A stretch of 64,000 nt of DNA from Knufia peltigerae (lineage: Eukaryota > Ascomycota > Eurotiomycetes > Chaetothyriales > Trichomeriaceae): NCBI GenBank assembly GCA_030247855.1, contig JAPDRN010000061.1, positions 1-64,000 of the forward strand, in the 5' to 3' direction. The position numbers and the translations under genes were made by a program. Every line of letters starts with the position of its first letter. Position 1 is the first letter of the stretch. Of this stretch, positions 23,643 to 33,405 are shown piece by piece. The notes beneath the pieces were generated by a model, which was not told the DNA's origin, ran no database searches, and was given only the letters and a program-made list of their open reading frames with translations.

Positions 23643-25359
23643 ATGGGCAACGAGAGTTGCTTCGACGTGGTCATTGTAGGAGCAGGCTTTTCTGGTCTCT
23701 ACCTCGTCCATCGGTTGCGAGAAGCCGGATTCACCGCGCGAGTGGTGGATGAAGGGTCAGACGTGGGTGGTACATGGTGAGAGAGAGCGTCTATCTGCCT
23801 GTAACAACATCAAAATTGGTACGAAAAGAAACTGATGATCAAACACCGACCAAAGGTATTGGAATTGCTACCCTGGAGCACGAGTGGACACCAAAGTTCC
23901 GGCCTACCAATTCACCGGCACCGAAACGTGGGCAGATTGGACCTGGAAGGAACGCTTCCCCGACCGCAATCACATCATGGAGTACTTCCACCACGTTGGC
24001 AAGGTCTGGGACGTGTATCCGAACATCCAATTTGATTCTCGAGTGACGGAGGCGTCATGGGACGATGTCAGTTGTCATTGGTCCATCTCGGTCCTGAACA
24101 AGACCTCGTCAACGTCGACGACGTTACGAGCACAATACCTCGTACTGTGCACCGGCTTTGCATCCAAACCATACATCCCGCCATACCCAGACATGGACAA
24201 GTTCAGGGGCGAGTGCCATCACACCGCGCGATGGCCGCAGTCCGGCGGCGTCGACTGGAAGGGCAAGCGGGTCGGCATCATCGGTACGGGGGCGTCAGGG
24301 GTCCAGGCGACGCAGGCAATGTACAAGGAAGCCGCCCAGCTGACCGTCTTCCAGAGGACGCCCAACTTGGCGCTCCCGATGTCGAACCCGACCATGGACG
24401 GGGAGGCGAACTCGGCCCTCAGACGTGATATGCCGGACTTGGTCAAGACCATCCGGACGTCCCATGCGGGTTTCGTGTACAACATGGTTCCAGAAGTGAC
24501 GACGGCCGTTTCCAACGACGACCGCCTCAAGACGTACGAGCAGCTATTCAACTCCGGTGGTCTAGAGTTCTGGCTGGGGAATTACTCGGACATGCTGCTG
24601 AGCGAGGAGGCCAACAAGCTCGCCTATGATTTCTACCACGAGCGGACGGCACCACGCATCAAGGACCCGAAAATGGCAGAGCTTCTGCTTCCCAAGACAC
24701 CTCCGCATCCGTTCGGCACCAAGCGGGTCAGTCTCGAACAGGACTATTTTGAAGTGTTTAACCAACCACACGTCCAGCTAGTAAGTCTTTCCGAGGAGAA
24801 TAATTCGATCGCCCGATTCGTGCCGGAAGGCATCCAGACCACAGACGGCAAGGTCTACGAGTTGGACCTGATCGTTTTAGCTACGGGGTTCGACTCGGTG
24901 TCGGGTGGCATCACCAGTATCGACATCAAAGGGACGGGCGGCGGCGGCAGCAACATCGCGAAGAAGTGGTCAGGGGGTGTCTATACCCACCTTGGAATCA
25001 GTGCGCATGGATTTCCCAACATGTTCTTCACTTACGGCCCACAGGCCCCGACGGCCTTCGCCACGGGGCCGGCGACGGCGGAGCTGCAGGGCGACTGGAT
25101 CACGACCTGCCTGAGGCACATGCGAGTACACGGCTACAACAAGATAGAGACCAACGAGGACGCCGAGCGGGAATGGAGGGAGCACGTCCTCGACGTTGGC
25201 GAACAAGGTCTGTTCCCCCAGGCCAAGAGCTGGTACTTTGGCGACAACATCCCAGGCAAGCCTCGGGAGGCTTTGAACTACATGGCCGGCATGCCCGAGT
25301 ACCGCAAAAGGCTCTGGAATTGTGCGAGCGAAGGTTACTCCGGATACACTCTATCATGA
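23643..25359 (+). CDS. Baeyer-Villiger monooxygenase (cyclohexanone monooxygenase-like)
   Basis: FAD/NADPH enzyme that inserts one oxygen beside a ketone carbonyl to form an ester or lactone. Two exons (23643-23776, 23856-25359) joined across a 79-nt intron give 545 aa. Motifs in order: GAGFSGL near residue 14 (FAD Rossmann), GGTWYWNCYPGARVD formed across the splice, the type I BVMO fingerprint FRGECHHTARWP near residue 162, GTGASGVQ near residue 188 (NADPH Rossmann), and DLIVLATGFDSVSGG. These distinguish it from plain flavin monooxygenases. The ATG at 23643 precedes the FAD motif by a normal distance; an upstream in-frame ATG at 23520 is less likely. It follows acyl-CoA synthetase on the same strand and is convergent with an SDR. 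Ketone substrate not predictable. Confidence 0.92.
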
Positions 25360-25668
25360 TCAAGACACAGGTTTATTACACTCGTATAAATGATGAACAC
25401 ACTTCTTCCCGATCAACTATTGTTCCAGTATGAATATGCCAGATATCTTGATCGACGGACACACACCCACGTAGTATCGATGACATACTTTTCTGGGTTT
25501 TATTCTTCAGATTGGTCGGGTAGTATTCGTTCCCTTGGTACTACTACCCAAGCTTGAAACGTTCTTTCATACGGAGTGTAACAGTCCTCAACATCTTTTC
25601 GCGTCAAGCCTTGTAAATCTAATGGATTTTCTCTGTTGTTTTTCAAGAGAAGAATCATCTCTTACGGA
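25360..25668. other. 3' flanks of BVMO and SDR genes
   Basis: Convergent 309-bp spacer. AT-rich, no gene seen. Confidence 0.4.
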
Positions 25669-26799
25669 TTACCTCGACATCCACCCTCCGTCAACCGTCA
25701 ATGTCTCTCCAGTCATATAAGCACTTGCTCGGCTCGCGAGAAAGATGACAGGGCTATGTTCAATCGACACAAATTAAATCCATCGTCAGCAAAATCAGAC
25801 GAAAGTTGTCCAAACCTGATAAGAGTGCTCTTTTTCAAACTTACCCGGCAAAGTCGCTCGCCTGTCCCCATCTACCCATGGGAATGCGCTCCGACAACGA
25901 GCGTGACCGGTCCTTGTCTTGGAACAGCTGCTCGTTCATCTCGGTGACGCAGTATCCAGGCGCGATGGCGTTGACCCGGATCCCTCTCGAGGCCAACTCG
26001 TTGGAGAAACTCTTGGTGAGTTGCGTCAGGCCTCCCTTGGAAGCCGCGTAGGCCGACACGTTGAGGCCGCCTTGGAAGGACATGATGGAAGCGACGTTGA
26101 CGATGCTACCCCTTTGACCTCGGACCATTTCGTTCTCCAACATGTGCCTGGCCACGTCTCGAGACAGGATAAAGCAACTGTTGAGGTTCACTTCGATGAC
26201 CTATATAAGGGGGTCGAGAGCGAGTTGCGAGTCAGCAATCGAAGTGTCTGTCAGAGGGCAATCCTCTCTCTTTACTTCAGAGGTTCACTCCGTGTGGGAG
26301 ACTTCTCGACTTCCTATCTCCACATAAAAACACACACTCACTTTATCCCAATCACCCGACGGAAATTCTGTAATTGGATGTCTGATGATGATGCCGGCGG
26401 AATTGACCAAGATCGTGATGCGATGTCCGTGGCCCTCGACCTGAGCCACCAACCCTTCAACGGATTCTCGGTTTGCAAGGTCCGCTTCGTATATCTGTGC
26501 ATGCCTTGTTGCCTCGGGTACACTGGAGTTGATCTCATCCCTCACACTCGTGGCCGAGATATCGCGCTTTGGACGAAGATTAATCAGCACGGGGCGACAA
26601 CGATCAATAATCCCCCCCTCCCGCAGGCCCAACCTACTTGAACAAGGAGGACTTTAGCCCCAGCTCTGGCCAAAGCCAGAGCCATTGACTTTCCAATTCC
26701 TCGTGTCGCTCCCGTCACCAACGCTGTCTCGCCGACCAGCGTAAAGAGGTCTTCTTGATTCAATGCTTGCATGATAATGGAGGTGGTTGTAATAGACAT
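25669..26799 (-). CDS. short-chain dehydrogenase/reductase
   Basis: NAD(P)-dependent oxidoreductase of the classical SDR family. Four exons (26638-26799, 26342-26566, 25845-26200, 25669-25753) with introns of 71, 141 and 91 nt give 275 aa. Visible motifs are TGATRGIG (cofactor), VNSAG, the VNVASIM strand end, catalytic SAYAASKGG (Tyr and Lys), IRVNAIAPGY and the C-terminal GETLTVDGGW. The layout resembles 2-deoxy-D-gluconate 3-dehydrogenase/KduD-like and related 3-oxoacyl-reductase-like SDRs, which does not fix the substrate. Within the cluster it could oxidise a secondary alcohol to the ketone used by the adjacent BVMO, or reduce it. It is convergent with BVMO and divergent from the MFS transporter, sharing an 804-bp promoter region with the latter. 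Confidence 0.9.
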
Positions 26800-27603
26800 T
26801 CTAACCGGAGAAGGACGGGAAGAGGGGACCAGCCAGTGCAGGCGGCCTATCCAAAGAAAAAGATAATAGTAGAAGGGAAGAAGGCGTCGGGTGAAATCTT
26901 GCCCATACAGCCAGTCGAGTCACTCAGACTTCCACAAGCCAAATATGCATTGTTCAAATTGTTACTCTTTGCTCAACCCACGAAACAGTACGCTAGACCA
27001 TTGGGTCGGCCGGACATTGTGTATGCCTCTTTCTCATTGCAGACATTTATTTCGGGTCAGCGGGTGTCTGCTAATCTTGGATATCACCTCTGAGACCCAG
27101 AAGCTTTCACCGTTCGGCAAAACGTCGAGTGGCCGAGCCTAATTTTCAACCTCGTGTCGGGCAACCCTTTTTTTGAGGTCTCCACACACCCGACTGCCTT
27201 GGTCCTTTCGCAACAACCCGGGGCGGAATCTTTAGGCCTAGCATTCTGGATATACTATTGACCATTGACTGCAACCGATTGGCCCGTGATCGGTTGTTTG
27301 GTTTGATTTTGGCTTGTTCCGTTCGATTCCTGGGGTGGTCGGCGGGCGGGAACCTGGGGTATGTACGGGGGAGAGGTCTCACCAGCCCTGAGTTCAGAGA
27401 GGTATATCATATACTTGAGCTGTAAAAGGTCTTTTCAAGTCCATCAATACATACGTATATACATCTGATTCTTTGTTCTTCTTCCTCTTCCTCTTCCAAC
27501 GATCCTCCACTATCATCATCCGGTATAACAAGTGATCCTCCCTCACACTGTATCCCCCCTCGCAGGATTCCATCAACGGAACCAAAACCAAGTCTCCATC
27601 ATC
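26800..27603. promoter_or_regulatory. divergent promoter region of SDR and sugar-porter genes
   Basis: 804 bp between two divergently transcribed genes with no open frame of note. It contains several GC-rich CGG/CCG-bearing words, for example CGGCCGG near 27009, that could serve Zn2Cys6 proteins. I cannot assign a site. Confidence 0.35.
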
Positions 27604-30360
27604 ATGGGCCTCACGGGGAACCCATTACAAGTCCTCATCAACGTGACCGGAGGATTTGCATTCCTCCTTTTTGGCTAGTAAGTGCAGCTCCCGTGGCCCA
27701 CTGTATGGAAAATTCGTTGGCTAACCTTCGTCTGGCTCTTCTTTCCAGTGATCAAGGAGTCATGGGAGGCTTACTGGCACTGCCTCAATTCCAGGAGCGT
27801 TTTAGACATCCAAGCCCAACCATGCAAGGATTCATGGTAGCCAGTTACGACGTGAGTTTTTGAGTGTGAAAAATCAAACATCCTTGGCCAGAAAGAGAAA
27901 GAAATTGACATCGTCGTGCTCGATAGCTGGGCTGTCTGCTCGGGGCCATGCTGTGTTTCTACTTTGCCAACCTCACCGGACGCCGATGGACAATTGCCAT
28001 TGGCTGCGTTGTCCTTCTTGTCGGTGCCGCCTTGCAGACGGCATCATATTCAGTCGCTCAATTTATCGGTATGTTTTTAAATACCTTAGCTTGTCGTGTA
28101 CCTCTAACAGTCAGATCAAAGTGGGCAGGATTGTAGCCGGTGTTGGCGTTGGTGCTGTTTCGGCCACGGTGAGTACTTAGTACCCATGAATAAAAAAACA
28201 TCGTCCGACTTGGACCAGTTGCCAAAACGAGTGTTATCTGACTTTTTGCTTATCAAAACAAGGTCCCGATGTACATCAGCGAGTGTTGCAAAGCTTCGAG
28301 GAGAGGCATCATGATTTGCATTCAACTAGCAATCGTCGTCACGGTATGGTCTTGAGAGCATGGATGCTGCGTCACTCGTCAAAGAGCATTACTGACACTT
28401 TTTCTCAACTCCCATAGGGCATCGTCATATCTGGATTTACAAACTATGGCCTTGTGTTTGAAACTCCTAGTCTAGCAGGAAAAGACGGTCAATGGAGAAC
28501 CGCACTGGGTAGTAAGTCGTGGTGTCGTTCCATAATTGCGTTTCCTTTTTCCTTGTCTCCCTTTTTTGTTGCAATGCTGACATCGAAGCGTTCTGAATGT
28601 CTTATAGTTCAGATGACGTTCCCCGTGTTCGTCTTCTTTCTTTTGCCCTTCTGTCCCGAGAGTCCGCGATGGCTAGCATCCAGGGGTGCTAGTTTGAAAG
28701 AGGTGGCTTCAGTGCTTGCACTCTTGGAGGGAAAAGGCGCCACCGATACCTCACCTCACATCCTCAGTTTGGCCAATGAAATCATATTGGTAGCCCAACA
28801 TGAAGCCGAACTCGAGGCTTCCACCACCTGGCGCGACGTGAGTTCTCCTGTTGCCGCCATGAAGCCAGCTGGCTTGGATCCGACCTTCCAAGCAAATATC
28901 ATTGATCCATTTGCTAACATGATTGTATTTACATATAGACATTCGGTGGTGGAGAGCTCCAAAACGGTCGGCGCCTGCTTCTAAGTGGCTTCGTTGTTGG
29001 TTTGCTACAGCAGGTGTGTATGCACCGAATTTTGGTCTTAGCAAAAACCCAAAAAGGAATTCGACCTGGTTACTTACTGCCCCCCTTTTGCAGATTACCG
29101 GTGTCAATGCCATTGTGTATTATGCTCCAGTGGTTTTCCAAGACGCCGGACTAACACCCCGCATGGCTTTTATCATGGGAGGAGTCGGAAGTATAGCGAT
29201 GTTGGTAGGGACCCTACTGCCCATCCTAGTAAGTCTCCGACCTGACTCACTGTCGATCGTTTTGTTACTGGCAAAGTGAGAGGCTTACACGTTATCTATC
29301 AATCAACACGCAACAGTGGATCGAACGCGCTGGGCGACGAAAGACTTTACTCATTAGTGCCTGGCTCGAGGTCTTTACCATGGGCGGAATCGCGGCGGCC
29401 ATCGGTTTTGGTATCAACCATCCAGAGCATCGGGAATCATCCGGTTGGGCTGCCACCGCATTCATTCTGGCCTTTGAGTTCTGTTTCGGCCTGGGGTGAG
29501 TGTGACGCCACTATTGCCGTGATTTCTTTTCTGCGTCAATTTCATTTGGATGATTGAGGAAACCCCTTTTGCTGACTATTCGATGCGATGATACAAACAG
29601 ATGCTGTCCAATTCCATTGTGAGTTCTTCTCTTCGGCCTTGGGACTCACTGTAGAGCCCAAGAAATAAAATTCTAATCATGCATCCAATAGTGTTTACGC
29701 ACCCGAGGTCACTTCTTTACGAAGCCGCCATAAAGGTAATGCGGTGCAAAGCATGGGTCTCTGGGCCGGTTGCTTCCTAAGTGAGTCCAACGTATCCGAT
29801 GTAGACTTTGATCGAGATTTTCCCAGCTGACCAAGGCTCGTGCCAAAATTACAGTCGTCATGGTATCTCCTGTAGGAGTGGCAAACTTGTCATGGTGAAA
29901 AACGGCCCCCTTTCTTTCCCGCCTCGAATGATTTAAACCGGCAAAAATACGACTAACTTGTTTGGGAAATTAAAGGCGATATTATCTCATCTGGATGGTC
30001 ATCACCCTGGCATTCATTCCAATGGTTTGGGCGTTGGTACCCGAGACTGTAAGCACGGCCAGCCCCCCCTTTTTTTCTCTGAGAGAACGGAAATGCAGCA
30101 CACTGGTTTTGATTACGAAGGTGCCGATGCTGACTGATTGGTAACCAAAAAAGGCCGGCCGTAGCTTGGAACAAATGGACTACTTCTTCAAAAAGTACCA
30201 AGATAAGTGGTACATCCGTGATGTGGCGTACGAATGGGTTGAACGAGACGAGGTAATGATACCCGACCAAGACGGCGTGAAAGAACAATCAATCGAGTTG
30301 GAGGACGTGAACCACAAGACCACTCTCGGCGCCACCAGTTCTCCTCCTGCAGCGCCTTGA
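27604..30360 (+). CDS. MFS sugar-porter family transporter
   Basis: Twelve-helix plasma-membrane transporter of the sugar porter family. I resolve 15 exons (27604-27677, 27749-27851, 27927-28068, 28122-28168, 28263-28343, 28418-28511, 28608-28837, 28939-29013, 29094-29228, 29317-29495, 29601-29618, 29692-29780, 29855-29894, 29976-30048, 30154-30360), total 528 aa. One of these is an 18-nt micro-exon. Family marks are YDQGVMGGLL in helix 1, LTGRRWTIAIG after helix 2, RIVAGVGVG, VPMYISECCKASRRG, PESPRWLASRG, QQITGVNAIVYYAPVVF across a splice, ERAGRR, FVYAPEVTSLRSRHKG and the final PETAGRSLEQMDYFF. Each splice restores the family reading frame. Its sugar may instead be another polyol or cyclic acid such as quinate. 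Exon number is far above its neighbours. Confidence 0.88.
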
Positions 30361-31503
30361 GAACTACGTAGGCTTCTCTTAGGAACCAGGAGGTGTTGTT
30401 TTGGGAGGTGGTCGTGAGTCGTTTGGTCGGACCAGAAATGGAAAATTAAAATTCGATGATTCAAAAACAAGCATCGGAGTCGTCGATTGCAAAACACCAA
30501 GAAGGGTACAAATAGGAGAAGCAAGCTACTAAAGGCAATATCATTTCCGCCACCGTGAATAGTATATCAACTAGTCAGCAATATATCATCACAGCCGCGA
30601 AGCTCAAGACAATATCATCAAACGGACCAAATCTGTTTAATGTGTAGCCATTGCCTCGACACGAGTGCCACCAATACCCTCAAAGTGACAAAGATCCTCA
30701 CAATTGGCGGATTTCTGCTAAGGCACATACGGTCTGAACCAAAACGGTAGCCAAGTTCCGAGTTGGTACGAGATGTGTCCCCGTGCAGGGACGGCAAAAG
30801 GGCAATCGAGCTCCTCGAGAGTGCGTAGCCAAAGAGAAATTGATCGTCATCATCGACTCGTTCAAGTAGTGTGAATGTTGAAGAAAGGGTAGTAAGAACC
30901 GAACTCACCCTTGTCTTTGGAGCTAGGAGGAAGACGAGAACGGATGCGAGTATGCTTAACCCGACATAGAAAACCACATGCGTCGGCTGAGGGTTGGATT
31001 TTCGCAAGGAGACTCGGGAATATCATTCTCAGGGCGCTCCCGTCGACGTTGTTGGCACAGATGGTGGATGACCAATGGGGTCATGGAGAAGGCCTGCAGA
31101 GGTGGAGGATTTACTTGAATGGCCCTTCCCGAGGTGGTAAAGACATGATTCTGAACATTGCCTGATACATATATACTGTGCTTTCCGAAGATCTTGACGG
31201 AAACAGGATGGGCTCCAAGGGCCGAAACGGAAATGCCGCCAGTCCCGGGCCACACTGTAAATGACGCTGTACACGGAGTATGCTCGAAGCTATTTCGAAT
31301 GGAGGGCCTTTTCTCACTATCGGTCATCTCGCGTGCAACAACCATTTGCTCGCCGCGCGCCAACATGTCATGCTCAGAAGCCGCCCACAGGCGCAGAGTC
31401 TCTGGTGGTTGAGGAGAAGCCACTGCTGATTGTGAACGAGAAGGCGAAGAAGACGTCGGTTGTTGATGAAGAGAGGGGAGAGTTGGTCGAAGAGTGCCTT
31501 TGT
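30361..31503. other. unresolved region with open minus-strand frames
   Basis: Overlapping minus-strand frames stay open here (30956-31669 and 30618-31007). The second contains a single hydrophobic helix-like run, FYVGLSILASVLVFLLAP. I could not connect them by introns into one convincing gene and recognise no family. It may be a degraded or lineage-specific gene, or chance. Confidence 0.25.
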
Positions 31504-32655
31504 TCAGCACAGAGATGTATCCGGCTCCCGGTCTGATACTTTGTCGTTTTCCAATAAGACATGGCATAGATCTTCCGCGCAGCTGCCATATTGGAAGATT
31601 CTCCCGTCTTGGACGCTGCCTTTCGGACCGATGTATGCAAAATTGTACATGCGGCGACATTTGTTGCACGGACGGTGGATCTTGAGAATGCTACCTGCTC
31701 CCTGCAGGACATGAAAAGCGCCTCCTTGAATGTTCGAGTGGTCGAAGGCCTTGACGTTTTGTTCTTTTAGCACGCAGCCGATGCCCTGCTTCTTTGCAGT
31801 GGAGGCACCAAACACTTTTTTGGACAACTCTTTTGCCGTCTGTGTCGAGCCCGATGGAAAGCGAGTCTTCCGCCACTGAATCAGCCTCTCATTCACCCTG
31901 TCAAACCCTTTTCTGTCTGTATTCTCATTTTCATTCTCATTCTTCTCTTCTTCCTCCTCCTTCTTGTCCTTTTTCTTCATCTCTCTCTCCATCACCTTCT
32001 TGAAAGATAACTGCCATTTGACTGCGGAAGCTGTGACAATAATGCCACTGCTCACATAGCATATGAAGACTACTCTGGGCAACCCGCAACTTTTGTTTTC
32101 TGTGAAGTACTTGCCGAATCTGGCTTCGAAGGCCATCGCGAATTCATCTATAATCAATCAGTCACCAAGACATGCCAATGATAATGTTGCCGATTGCGTA
32201 CAGATAATGTCATCCACGTCGGGGCAAGCTTTGTAGAACAATTCAAGGAGAAGCTCAATTGCCGACGAGTTGGGTATTTCGTTCTTGTTCCCAACGATAT
32301 CTTCAGGGAGATCACTCTTGAGGCGGTCCAAAACGCCCTTAAAGTCGTCAATGGTCTTTGATAGGGGTTTCAACTGTTCTTCTGGAAGACCCGATTTCGA
32401 GGCATTGTGCTGGAATAACTGTGCTCCCTTAAAAACGAAATCGAGGACTTTGACCAGTCGCTGGTATGTCGAGTATGCTTTGAGTTTGAGGCCATCCTTT
32501 CCGGAAATCAGATCGTTCGCACAATTCGCAATGCTGTACATATTGTTCACGCCCACTGTAAGGATTTCGAGATTCTCATCTTTGCAGTCCTCGTCTGTTT
32601 CTATCTTCCAGAAATTTTCCACAGAGTCAATAATGTATTCGCAGGAATCAGCCAT
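31504..32655 (-). CDS. uncharacterised fungal protein with CxxC / GSCAED C-terminal domain
   Basis: Function unknown. Two exons (32202-32655, 31504-32147) joined across a 54-nt intron (GTACGC donor, TATAG acceptor) give 365 aa. The ATG at 32655 (MADSCEY) is preferred over one 39 nt upstream. Residues 1-170 are helical and acidic; a hydrophobic patch (VVFICYVSSGIIVTASAV) follows, then a very charged Lys/Glu low-complexity linker. The C-terminal part has CNKCRRMYNF and, about 20 residues on, YGSCAEDLCHVLL. That pair of elements recurs in fungal hypothetical proteins, and the CAE resembles the zinc-ligand/catalytic-glutamate motif of cytidine-deaminase-fold proteins. I do not see the usual downstream PCxxC, so the fold is inference. 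Confidence 0.6.
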
Positions 32656-33405
32656 GATGATGAGAATGGGCGTAGAGCACTCCCATCTCGACACCGGAGC
32701 GCTTCTCTTGTATACCTCTTACCGTCCATGGCTCAGGTATGAGCATTGTTCTGTCGCGAAACAGCTCATGATCATTATCTGAGCACTCGCTTTGTTGAAG
32801 TGGTGGCTAGGTTGAGACATCTACCTATCTCACAGCTTCGATATGCAGAGGTTAAGTCAGGTCTTTGATCCATCAAGGCTTTTGATTTCGCAGGGTTTGT
32901 CCCAGAGTAATTTGACTCGCAAGTTGATAAAAGGATGTTTTAACTGCTGAAGTCGCTCTCAGCTTCAGGCTGAGAATCACCCCTTAGTCGTGGGCTAGCC
33001 CGTTGGGTCCAGATTTTACTCATAGTAGATATGGGAAACTGTCGCACCCGTCATCTCTTCAAGTGAAATGTTTGAGAGCATTGGGTTTCTTCTCGAAGTA
33101 TGGAAGACAACCTCAAGGGTGCTGGTGGTGGGAATGTTTACTTTCCATTTGATCTGTTTCAATTGCACAAAGAAGTTCCATTTGATCAGTTTTCATTGCA
33201 CAAACTCCATTTGTTCTTTTCTAATTGACATCAAATTACTTCGCACTGATTCACTGGGATTGACTAACTTGTCCCATTGGCGCCGTTATGAGCACCGACT
33301 TGTCCAGACACTGATCCATTCCAATCAGTGCCTAGCACTTGATTTTCAGCCTTGTGCGGCTTGCACTTCAAGAAAGCTGACACCATGCTGCAGATGCGTA
33401 GAATC
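32656..33405. other. intergenic with a short imperfect direct repeat
   Basis: No gene seen. A 28-29-bp imperfect direct repeat lies at 33143-33171 and 33176-33203 (TTCCATTTGATC then TTGCACAAA in both). Confidence 0.4.

Noticed and set aside
14858..30360. Polyketide or nonribosomal peptide cluster
   Set aside because: There is no synthase gene; the enzymes present are catabolic-type acyl-CoA and ketone enzymes.
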